This document shows positions 47,801 through 59,800 of a stretch of DNA of 64,000 nt, piece after piece (position 1 is the stretch's first letter; each line of letters opens with the position of its first letter). Both the position numbers and the translations under genes were made by a program. The stretch spans positions 195,668 to 259,667 of the forward strand of contig NW_019091674.1 in NCBI RefSeq assembly GCF_001949145.1, in the 5' to 3' direction. A model generated the notes under the pieces. That model ran no database searches, was not told the origin of the DNA, and saw only the letters and a list, made by a program, of their open reading frames with translations. This DNA comes from Acanthaster planci (Eukaryota; Echinodermata; Asteroidea; Valvatida; Acanthasteridae).

Positions 47801-50800
47801 GCAGAGAGAAATGGACAGCGGTCAGCTGCTGAAGCATGTCAATAAGGTTGGGCCTATCCTGGCTGTTGCAATCCGTGGAGCAATGGCCCGCACCCGCTGG
47901 CTGGATGCGATGGGGCCTTCGGACCCACAGCTAGCCCGTCGCACCGATCCCCGGTCTCTTGTTGCACTCTTCGGTGGCCAGACACGGGAAGAAGTCCCTA
48001 TGTACTGCCCGCGCAATCCCAACCGAGTTAGCTACGAGCTGGCCCTTTGGTTTGGCGGCCGGGTCCCAGAGAGTGGGGTCGTGGATGTGGGATCGGCAGG
48101 CACCCTTGCCTCCCAGCTAAGAGCGGAGTCTGGCAAGGGGCAGCTAAACCAGAGAGGCAGAAGAGGAAAGAGAGGCTCTCAAGCTGACTTGGGTGATCAG
48201 CTTGCAGACAGTTTGGAAGTCATAAAGTAAGTAGACCCTGGATTTGATTATTTTTTATTTATTTTGATTATGTAGTGTCGAAGTAGACTGTGTAATAAGA
48301 TACAGGCGAGCATCTGTGATACCTGTGGACATTTGCTCGTTAATTGGGAAAGATGATGCTCTCCGGACACCTAGGTTTTGACCAATCAGAAGGCACATAT
48401 TATGTGCCTTTGGCTCCAGTAGGCGTGTTGACATACTAGGTAAACGTGGCGCATGAATCAGTGCCTGGCCCTGTTCACATGCTGTGATGTGTACTGTAGT
48501 TCGGTCAGGCCTTTATACATGTTCCAAAAACTACAGAAAATGAATTTGCCAGGTCTGAAACACACTCAGTTATACTTTGTGCTGATCCAGTAATCTCAAT
48601 CTCAGCTGACACCTGTGGATCAATCAGTGGCCTTTAGCGAATTTCTCCATTGCAACGACTATATAGTTTGTAACGTATTGACAATATACCAAATCAATGT
48701 GCATAAAACAGGCTGTAATATGTGACCATTCATTCTAAGTATGTTCTTATCACTCCATGAAAGAGTACTTGAATTTGAGATATTTTAATGTGCAGGCATT
48801 TTGAATCATAACTTATGCAGTGTCGTTTTGACCAGTCACCACCAAATGACCAAACACAAGACCTGTCACAAGGTCGGTCACAAGAAGGTGAAAAGCGACT
48901 TTTGTTGCATTTCATTTGACGTTATAGTACTTGTGAGTTGAATTCAGTTTGAAAATCGTGTGATGGTCTTGTGTCGTGAGGACTCAACTGCAACACTGGA
49001 ATCATGACTTGAGTTCTGTAATACTTTGTGATTCCCCATGCTGCAGGAAACCTCCCTACATGCTGGTAGCCACCACCCAGAGCGACATCTTCCTGGTGGT
49101 GTCGCCTCTCGTGCCGCCAATGTGCACAGGGGGGATCTTGTCTGCCTGCCTGACCAGGGGTTACCAGCTTCGAGGAGTGCGCCGCCTCCGACTCAACAAC
49201 AAGAGGGTTTCAGTGTTAGGTATGTACATGTACTTCCTTTGATTCTTGGTATTGTCATTGAGATTTATGGTAATGAAAGCAAGGATTGCCATAAAGTACC
49301 ATACTGAAGCCAGGTAGATTTCCACTGGGCACATGTGGCTGCTGATTTATGCATGCATCTGTCAGGTATTTGTCTTTGAAAAAATAGCATCACATTTTCT
49401 TGAAATGTTTTGGGAACTTTTTATTATAACACCTCACCCACAGATTCTGTATCCTGATCAACTGAAAGCGCTGTTTTAGGTTTTGTGATCAAAAGAACCG
49501 TGCCCGTACCAACGAATGAACTATACATGTGACCACCGGAATCGCTTGCTACATGTAATGTCTACTTTCTTGTTCGTCGCACGTCGCTTGCATTCCAAAT
49601 GTTTTGTGGAGAGGTTGTTTGGAAAGTCCTGGTTGATTTTCAATGAATTTCTTATTTATTTAGATCAAAATCCTCCTATGAATAGATCCATTCTTGACAA
49701 TGTTGTCCTATCAGTCAAAATCAGTCAAATGACCCCTATGTGTTCGTGTAGTGTGGGAATCAAGTTTAACCACTTCCTGCCGGGGACTCCGGAATTGGAG
49801 ACGTATGGTTTATATGCGTGGCCGGGGTTTCCAAACTCAGACAAAGGAAACAGGGCCCTGTAACAAAAGACCAAACTCGAACAAAAGACCAGGCTGCTGG
49901 GCATTACCAACATTTTTCACTCTCAAAAGTGGTGATTAGGCTTGCTTTGAAACCATACACCAGGGTTTGGGGCATTGAGAGCCACCCGATTACCACCAGG
50001 GACAAAAGTGCTCCACCATCGCAGCGATGAGCCACACCGCACCGCTGCACGCTAATCTGTCCCCTATTGAAAAGAGGTCAGCAGTGCACTGAACCAGGTT
50101 CATGGACAAAAGACAGTTACATGTATACAACACCGCACAATCTGGGCTCTGTTTACAAGGCTGCAGGCCTGGCTGAAATACTCGGGCGGCAATGACGGTC
50201 ACCTTTCAACTTAGAGTAGTGCCTAAAGATTACTTGGTGCAGCTATAAACAACCGTTAAATGAAATGATGAATTTTTGAAGGATTTTGAAAAATGGAAGA
50301 CATGATAGTCATGCTGGCCCAGCATCACCAACATTGAAAAATGCCCCGGCATGGAGTGGTTAACTGTCTTTTGTTCACGAACCTGGCTCAGTGCACTGCT
50401 GACCTCTTTTCAATAGGGGCCAGATTAGTATGCAGCAATGCTGTGTGGCTCATCACTGCGGTGGTGGAGGCTTTTGTCCCCGGTGGTAATCCGCCCGCTC
50501 TCAATGCCCCAAACCATGGTATAGGGTTTCAAAACAAGGCTGGATTATCACCACATTTGAGAGTGAAAAATGTCGGTAATGCCCAGCAGCCTGGTCTTTT
50601 GTTACAGGGCCATGTTTCCTTTGTCTGAGTTCGGTGACCCCGGCCACCCATATAAACCATATGTCTCCGATCCTGGAGTCCCTGGCAGGAAGTGGTTAAG
50701 GAGTTTTGGATCGTCAGTGACTGTTTATAAAGCAAAAAGAGGGTTAGCAGTTATTGCTTATTAATGCAGAATCCATGGAAGAGGCATTATAGACAAATAT

Positions 50801-53800
50801 TGACTGCTTTTCTTGTAGTACAGTGAAACTAGCCTCCCTCGGTGATCTACGGAGGACTTTTTTTTTCCTCTGAGGAAGTTCCATTGATAACCTCAGGGGT
50901 TAGTTCCACTACACCACTCAAAGCAGTCATTAAGAGAAAATAAGTCAAGTCACCAGAACGACTTTTAAGAACTGAGCCATTTGTGCACACTGGAAGCCTG
51001 ACAGGCAGAGGCATTTCAGGAAAGGCACCCTTTCTGTGGTGGCGCTTGCATTTTTGAATTTCTGCTTTTCTATCGTCAGTTTCTTATACGCCAGAATGCT
51101 GAGAGACTTTGAATGTGCGCACATTTCTGCTCACATCTGTGTATATTGAAAACTGACCATCAAAAATCGCGACTGAAAATCCTCTCAAGTCTGCAACATT
51201 TTTCACCCACATGATGTCCATGTCATCACCGTACCTCAAAGCAAAGATCTCCATTTGCTTTTTCTAAAGTAAACACAGGCCTTAAGATTCCTTCAGTGGA
51301 ATTCTTTCTCATTTTCATTGGTTGAGGGTCGAAGCTCTTGTGCAAGTTCCTATGGAAAATTGGAAAAAGAATTACGAGGATGTTTCTTTCCATGATCGTT
51401 TCCTTGTTTGCCACCTCTCCTCTTGGATCTTACATGTACACATATGTTGATCATCATTTGGCCACTTGCCAGGTCTGACTGGAGCACAGGTCCGCGCCTT
51501 CAACCCGCTCTCTTGTACCACGCCCACCTCCCCTGCCCAGAACTATGAGCTGAAGCTGAGGCAGCAGCTGGAGGCAGAGTTTCCCCAGGCCCGCCCTTCT
51601 CCCATGCCTTCCATGGTGCTCCTGCTGCGGAAGGAGAACGGCTTGCATCATGCTGCAGGCCTGGTCGAAGCCTTGATGGTCCACTTATGCGTGAAGGGTA
51701 AAGGTCATCTTTATTGACCCTAAAATATTCATGGGCGCCATGGATGGTAGCCTTCCTGTACCCTAGAAAATCCACCAATGTGCAGTATTGTACTTGAAAT
51801 TTGGGACACCTTGCCCAATGTTATCCTAAAGTCTGTCAGTAGATTCACAACTTTTAGGATAAACTAAAGAGCAATTTCGTAACTCAATTACTTAAGTACA
51901 AATTACTCAAGTACAAATAATTAACAGATACATTTCTAGAAACCTCAAACGTGAATGCAACGGCAAAACCTCCAGAAAGCAGCAAATCATAGTGTCACAA
52001 GAGGGTGCACTTCAATTAGACAAGAGAGGGCGCTATTCAACATGGCAATGAAACGTTTGGCAGTTAATTTCGCTATACCAAACAACTGCTGTACCGAACA
52101 TTTAGAGTGGACCCCGTTGTGTTAGTTACAGCGGCGTTCCACTGTACAACAGTTTTTCATTAGTGGAGCATTCTGTTGCAAATTTGTCCGGTAAGTAATG
52201 ATAGCTGGGCTGTATCAGAATTGTCCATAGGGAGCGATGAGCCAACTTCAGACTTTGGAACCAGAATGGCCGTTCACGTTTGCTGTACAGCATACAGCTA
52301 TCGTGTGTGCTACATGTAATTGCCCGTGAGTACTGATGCATAATCCACCATGTTGGTTTTGGGCCCTACATACCCAATTCCATCAGCATTCTGGAAGCAC
52401 AAGTTTGTTTGCAAAGCGCTGTTGTGTTGAAGTGTTGTTGAAGATGTGTGGTTCCACATTGGTTCCGAGGTAGTTCAAAATTTATGTTCGTTTATAAGTT
52501 TATGTCATTACATCTGCACAGGTTTTTTTCAAGATGCTTGAGGATGGTATTAAGTTTAATATTGATGTAATCGCATATTTTTCCTGTTAAATAATTTTGT
52601 AAAATTATTGCACTTGTTCATGTTTCCCCCCAGGCATGCTCACCACCATCAAGGAAAGTAGTCCATCCGGCACCCTGACCACCAGCCTGTGCTTCCACGT
52701 CGCCCCATACTCAGAGTCTCTTCTGGGTCACCTAGGGGGTGACTTGACCGGCCTTCCAACCGGCAACCTACAGCACTCGGGCCTGGGGTCCCCACCAGGG
52801 GGCTTCTACACGAACCCAGAGCTGGAGCAGGTGGTGGTGGTGACTTTCTCAGGAGCCAAAGCCCTGAAGACGGTTGGCAACACTCTGATCAGACTTCTGG
52901 GACTGTATCCATTTGTGAGTACATGTACCTCCACTTTCCCTTCAACACAGACGATAGGTTGAGAAAGGTTCAGAGTCATGGGTTCAGAACCAGTACATGT
53001 AAAGCCTATGAACTGATGGCATCAAACTTTAATTGCACTTACCTATGGAGCCAGTGGGGCCCATGGTACACTTACCATCACAGCAAAGCAAACCTGTATT
53101 AATGAAAAAGGGTGTCATCAGTGCAGAGCTTTGCTTTTTGAATTATATATCCTGAGTTCTTCACATAAAACATAAATATTTGCACTGCAGTATCAAAGAA
53201 AACACTTAGAGGTATGATAATCTGAAGTAGCAAATGGGAAGTTTGAATTGATAATTCTGTATACTGTAGACTCAAGTCCAGCATCTTGTGTTGTGGATAG
53301 TGTTCTTGGGCTTTTATCTAGCAGGAAACTTGGTACCTGCTTGGGTATAGAGGATTAACGCATTTTTAATTCTAGTCAAAACTACTTGATAAAGGTTGAT
53401 AATCTTCATTTTAGCATGTTACTCATAAATAAACATGAGTACACTTCTGACCACATAAGCGGTAGGAGTATGACCTGCACGTAAGCAAAGGTATACTCTC
53501 AATCATGCTTAGAGTATATTTCAGCATCACCTCTTTATTTCATGATAGCAGAAAGGTAAAACCGTAGTTATTTGCACGATGGAAACATCTTCATTCATCT
53601 GCGGCTATCAAAGAGTAAGACATGCGAGCGAAGCCATGAACACTAGTTATCAAACTGTTTTACAAATTTGCCACCCTGTTCCAGACTCCATCCAGCCAAC
53701 CACCTTCCTCACCCATGACCTCCTTGGCTGTCGGCCAGGGCTTAGAACTCCTGGGTCTCAAGTGGCTGGCCTCCCTCACGGCTGCCCAGGCCAAGGAGCT

Positions 53801-56800
53801 CACCCCTTACGAGGTTGGCGATCGCTACTGGCAGCCCAGTGTCCAGGCCCTTGCCTCCAACCCTGCCTTGGTCTGTGTGGTCAGGGGGCTGAACGCTCCA
53901 CAGCTGGTGCAGTCCATCCTGGGTAGGTTTCCAGCAGAGATGTCCAACAATGTCCAAAGCCTATGGAAGACACAGAGTGGAGAACTCAAATCCTCAACCC
54001 CTGTATGAAAATTTGACCTTCTGGTCACACAACTAATCCAAAAAGGCAACCCTACACTCTCACATTGTCTCCTGTCTTCCAATCTCAGCATTGATACCAA
54101 CACAAACTCGAGCTTAAAATTGCGGCCATACATTTTGAGACAAAACTTGGCAAGTCGCCAGAAGGTTTCACTGAATGGGATGTAGCCATCATAAGGGATA
54201 TGGTTTTATAGACTCTTGAACATATGACCTTTGATCCGAGTCAGAAAAATCCTGTGAGATATGCGTTGGTAAAGTAACAGTCACCTTAATGTTGAAGTTC
54301 CCTGCTTAACCTCCAAAAGTCTAATGCATGCATGGCTTTAAATATTTAGCCATGATGTTAAGAAATATGCAACATTCTTTACAGCCATGACATAGCAAAT
54401 CATTTTTTGGAGTGTATGAAAAATTGTTCTGGCATACAAAGCCAACAGTTTCGGTTATTCCTTTAAGATTATGTGAGAAAATGGCATTGATTCATGTATT
54501 AAAAGGATTCAGAATGAAAAAAGATCACAGTCAATACATTTGTGTTCTTACAATTGTATTGATTCATTTACATATCCCAGGTACCTCGCCTGTAACAGGT
54601 GCCTTGCCGGGTAAGGGCATTGCCAACCTGGAATGTATCGTCTCCATGTCGGCCGAGGCCGCCTTCCGACAGGCCACACTCTTCTTCCGGGACCAAGAGC
54701 TCTTTGCTGATCCTACCATGCGACTCAACCTGCCCTACCTGCCACCACTGCGCAGCCCCAGCCTGGAGGAGCTGTCGACAGCCCGCTTCGCATGGGCCGA
54801 GACCGAGACTGGAGAGGGGACATCCCTCTTGGTGTCATCATCATCCCCGTCCAAGAACAAGAAGGGAAAAGGGAAGGGCCTGACTAAGCAGCAAGGCAAG
54901 GGGATGCTCGTGGTGGAAGAGTCCATCTACAAAGCCATGCTCGTTGGTAAGATTTCTTTCACTGGCACTTAACCACTACAGGTTGGATCACGTATAAAAA
55001 GGGATTTTCTGTGTCGAAACATGGAGGATGTCTGCGCATGTTCTGGTGATTTCTGTTTGCAGTGCTTGGTGACGCCTATCCTCATTCCCATGATTGAGTG
55101 AATGCATGCACAGGCCCAGACTTGTAGTCTTCAGAAGATGAGTGTTTAGGGGGTTTTTAAGAAGCTGTAACCACAGTGATCCTATCGAACAAATTAACCA
55201 CCAACATGACCAAGAATCAACGTTTGTCAAGTTCAACTTTGTGAAGGACTGTGATCATTTAAAAAGTTCACATTTAGAACCAAAAATAAAACAACACTTG
55301 GGATAAGTTTGCTACAGGTTAATACTGTTAGCAGGTAGTTAACTACTGGCATGTGATAAAGAAATTGTTTAAAACTTTATCAGACAACAATTACATGGAA
55401 ATTGTGTGTGGCAACGACGTTTTTACTCAAGAATACAAATCTGTGAAGGGCTAAGAAAAGGAAGACTATAGGCCGGAAGGACGAGGCTTTGCCAGCTTTG
55501 GCAATGGCACAGTGCTCCCCATGATGACCATTCTAATTGTGATTTGATTGCCTGTAGGACCCAGACTTCTGACCACCGTGGCTGTCATCAAGCCTCTGGC
55601 CTTCCGCAAGCACCTTGCTAAGATTCTGAAGAGGATCGCCCAGGAGAACTTTGCTGTGGTAGCCCTGAGGCTGGCTATCATCGGCAGCAAAGAGGCAGAG
55701 GAGCTGGTCCCCAAGGAAGACAAACAGGTGCGCTGAGCGAGGGTATAATTTTGAAGGATTTTAGATTTTTTTACACTAGTCTACTTAAATTATTAAGGCT
55801 TTATTAAATTTTTTCATAGTTCACACAAATCAACCGTTTTGGCAAGAAGCCGTGCCATGTTGAAAGCCCTGCAAGTTCACATTATTGTACTATTTTCATT
55901 GCTACACCTAGAATCGAGTCATGGAAACAGACTTATCATTAATCATTTCTGGTATTTGAAACCAAGGATTCCTTGAAAAGAGCCCCAGATTCTTTCATTG
56001 CACCAAGAAGGAATTGTATGATAAACTCGGATTGGCTTAAAGTATGCTGGGTGGTCTGTAGCCTGACGGTTAGGGATTTTGATTCACACACATAAAAAAG
56101 CAGGGTGTTCAAATCCAGCTTCTGGTCATATGTTGCGACCAGAGGCAGGTCACTTTCACCCTGGGGTATAAATGGGTACCTGTGAGGGTAGAGATGATTG
56201 TCAGCCATTTGTGCCTGAAGTGGTAGCATGGAGCTTTACACTCCACAGGGAGCTGAGATGGTTTTAGGAATATTTTTGGCCAGAGAGCAGGCTTGATATT
56301 AATAAAGCACCTCATAATTTGGCGCAACATTAATACCATAATGATTGTTTTATCATTGTTATTAAAACAGAAAATAATACTGGGCATGCAACTCATGTTT
56401 TAAGAGTGGATTTTCTTGCATTCTTTATGTCCAATTTTGAGTCTCAAAATGGCAGCTGCACACACAGTTAAGGTTGCTTGTTTCTGTATGAGCTAGTAAA
56501 ATTGATGTTTTAATATCTGACTTTCTAATGAGAATAGGCACTGGTATGCCAAGGTTCCAACTCATGCTTTTCTTTCGATTCAAATCCCCCACCCTGATGG
56601 TGGGGGAATTTATACAAGTCCTAACCATGAGGCCACACGTAAAATTTCATCCTCCTCTCTGTCAACTGTATAATCATTTTCTCGCCCCATTTCCCTGTTG
56701 TCACCCTTTAATAGGACAAGATGCTGTGTGCCTTACATCAGGAGCACCTGATGTCAGGCCCTGTCTTGCTGCTCTGCCTACAGCGGGAAAATGCTGTCCG

Positions 56801-59800
56801 TAAGCTGCTGGACCTGCTGGGTCCGGCCAACCCCCAGGATGCCCGCCGCCAGAGCCAGTTCCTGTGGAGGGGCATGTACGGAGCCGACCCAATCAATAAT
56901 GGCATACATGGTTAGTGAGTCTGAGGAAAAAAAGAAACTACATGTATAACTGACTGTCATGCCAATTGGAAAATTTCTTGGCTGACCACTCTTGGAAAAA
57001 TGAGCACTTTGCAAGAACATTATGTCTATTATTATTTTATTTATTTTTTATTACAAAATTGATGTCGAACTGACTGGAATGCTTTACTGCAAAATCTCTT
57101 GATGGTGCAGCATTTGAAAAAAAATAGTGTGACAACATCAGAAAAATTTTGAGGGGGTAGTGAATTCCGCCGCATAAGTGGCTGTTTCAAGATAAGAGGT
57201 ACATTTCAAAGAAATCATGTCAGATATTTGATCGCCCTACAAAAGATTTCTTCACCCCTCCCCCCTTGCACAGTTTGAACCTGCCACGGTTTGTTACAAT
57301 ATACATACCTATACTGCACCTTTATACACAAGACAACAGAAATACCATGCAAAGTCCCAATAAAGGACTTGCCAAGAACATTTCAGGCATCTCTACATTT
57401 CATCAGTTTTGTAGACAAAGTATATCCAATAATTAGGCTCCAGAGCGTAACAATGTGAGGACAGACTAGTGGCATGCATATCCTTGCGGAGACAATACAA
57501 ACCTCAGCAAGACCCTTTTTGAGGCTTTGTCAAGACTCTCTCCAGATAACTTTTTCAAATGTTATTTCTGATGTGCACTTAACTACTTTCTGCCGGGGAC
57601 TTCGGTTTCGGGCACCGTGTGTTTAATCCAGCCTTCTTTTGAAACAGTATACCACAGTTTTGGGCATTTAGTACGAGTGGATTATTACCGGGGACAAAAG
57701 TGCTCCACCACAGCAGTGATGAGCCACACAACACTGCTGCACGCTAATTTAGCCCCTATTGAAAACAGGTCAGCAGCGCACTGTGCTAGGTTCCTGAACA
57801 AAAGAAAGTTATATAACACCGCACAATCTGGGCACTTTTTACAAGGCTGCAGGCCTGGCTGAAATACTCAGGGGGCAATAGATTTTGTCTCTCAGACTAG
57901 AGTGGCCACCAGACAGTAATTTGTGTAGGTGTAAACGTCCATTAATTGAAATGAAGATTTTTGGAAGATTTTTGAAAACTGAAAATCTTGAAAAAGTCCC
58001 CATTATATGCACTACATTTTTCCAACCCCCCTGGCAGCAATTGGTTAAAACATTTGCAGGCTCACTGCTTTTCTGTGTTGGAAGTCAGAGTATAGGGAGT
58101 CTCAAGCAAGTTGTACCTGACTGAAGTCTGATACTCCATGATACACTGGTGGAGGTATTTCAGGTCTGCAGCACTGAGCTGCCGCTCCTCCCTCCTACAC
58201 GTTGCAGAATCTTTAACCTGTGAATTTCTGTGGATCACATGCTACTCCTGTTTTACTTCTCCCCGCCCCTCAGGTTCTGAGAGCTATCAGGCAGCAGTGA
58301 ATGAGCAAAAGTTGCTTTTCCCTGATGGGCTTTGCTGCAGGGAGACAGCAGATCTTCAGGCTGATAAGGTATCGATTAACATCCCTGTGCTCTGCTCCCC
58401 ATAGCCCTGCATATTTCCTTCTGTGCATGCCTTGGATTACATGAGAAATAATGGGTTTTAAGAATGATTTCTTTTTGGTGGGGGAAACACTGGCTGCGTG
58501 CTCTGGTTCATATGCATGTGCACGTGGCATGTGATATGCTTAGCACACACAGTGTGTGTGTGTATGCTTGCTTAAGAGTAGCTCATTCTTAAGGGGTATA
58601 AAAGCATATTGCTAGTTAAGTCAGGAATGTTGGAACTATTGAGGTGCTGTGTTAAGACCATCACAAGACCATCATGAGACCTCCACTCAGAATTAAAGCC
58701 ACAAGCTATTCTAAAGAACTGGCTGCTACAAAAGAATTCCTCAGTCAATTTTTGCCCTGTTACACGTATTGCATCCGGCCATGTGTCTGGTCTTGTGACT
58801 GGTCTTGTGACTTGTCTCATGTCTGGTTTTTGCCTGGTTTTGTGTCTAACCTTACGACGGGTCTTGTGTCTGGCTTCTTGCCTGCTCTTGTGTCCGGTAT
58901 TGTAATTGGTCTTTTGTCTGACCTCTTACCTGCTCCTAGATCTGTTCTCGTACCTGGTTCCGTGTCTGGTCTTCAGCGAAACACTGATGTAAGCATCCAT
59001 CATATATCATAGTCTCGTTTTTGTGTTGCGTATTCAGATAATCTGCCCAGCAAGAGATTCAGTCATGGGATACCAGCAGGCTTGCCTGAGGTGCTTCGTC
59101 ACCAAGCCCCATCCTGTCAGGACAGATTCCAATGACAGCTTTCTGTCTCCTGTCTCCAGTACTCATTCCTTGACCTCAATCAGCTCAGGTACGTAATCAT
59201 GGTAAAATTACTTTTCTTGTCTTTTATGTTAGTGAATTTTGTGCCACAGTCACTGCAGTCCTCAGCAAAAGGACTAAACCATGCTTGCGGTCAAACAGAG
59301 ATGACCTTTAGGACAAGATCCCTTGAGTGTTCTCACCTGTCTTCTTTGTCATATTTGTATGCTGGAAACATTTTCTCTAATATTGCACCCTGTTTTTTTA
59401 TTAGGCCAATTTGCGGTCAAACAGAGGTCACGTTTAGGATACGATCCCTCGAGTGTTCTCACCTGTCTCTTTGTCATGTTTGTACGCTGGAAACATTTTC
59501 TCTAATATTGCACCCCTGTGTTTTTTATCAGGCCAAGCCTTCAAATATTTCTACTGCTGTCTTGCAGCATTTTGACAGCGATTTTATGCATGTTGGACGG
59601 TTAATAACCTGAAATGCTTGCTTTTTCTCTGCTTTGTGCTCAGTGCAAGGGCCAACATGCATGAGAACATGAATTATACACGACCAGAGCAACAAAACCC
59701 TTTGTTGCATTGAAATGAAACTTCAAAGACGTATTTGTTAATGTTGAAGTTTCTGTATTTATTTGTTTTATTTTTGGTTTGTTTTGTAGGTGTTTTTTTT

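Larger units (their letters stand above)
49047..54946 (+). other. Degenerate NDK-like modules 2 and 3 (about residues 1089-1517)
   Basis: Exons 10-11 hold SDIFLVVSPL, LTRGYQLRGVRRLRL and PSMVLLLRKENG, a weak NDK pattern. Exons 12-14 hold EQVVVVTFSGAKALKTVGNT, then LELLGLKWLASLTAAQAKEL, then PALVCVVRGLNAPQLVQSIL and finally CIVSMSAEAAFRQATLFF. The last piece aligns with HGSDSxESAxxEIxxFF with Val at the histidine position. Exon 14 ends in a Lys/Gly/Ser-rich linker. Confidence 0.45.
55558..58368 (+). other. NDK-like module 4 with active-site histidine motif (about residues 1517-1660)
   Basis: Exon 15 encodes TTVAVIKPLAFRKHLAKI, the NDK first strand with its IKP lysine (1528). It continues IAQENFAVVALRL. 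Exon 16 encodes MSGPVLLLCLQRENAVRKLL, then DLLGPANP, WRGMYG (Arg1625) and INNGIH. Exon 17 supplies GSESYQAAVNEQKLLFP. The splice reconstitutes NNGIHGSES, matching the NxxHGSDS active site with His1638. The usual Tyr of the nucleotide pocket (in the HY-L segment) and the GPTNP Thr are not conserved, so activity is uncertain. Confidence 0.75.

Noticed and set aside
49516-49863. 115-codon plus-strand frame
   Set aside because: Runs into the TTAA element at 49766 and shows no recognisable domain.
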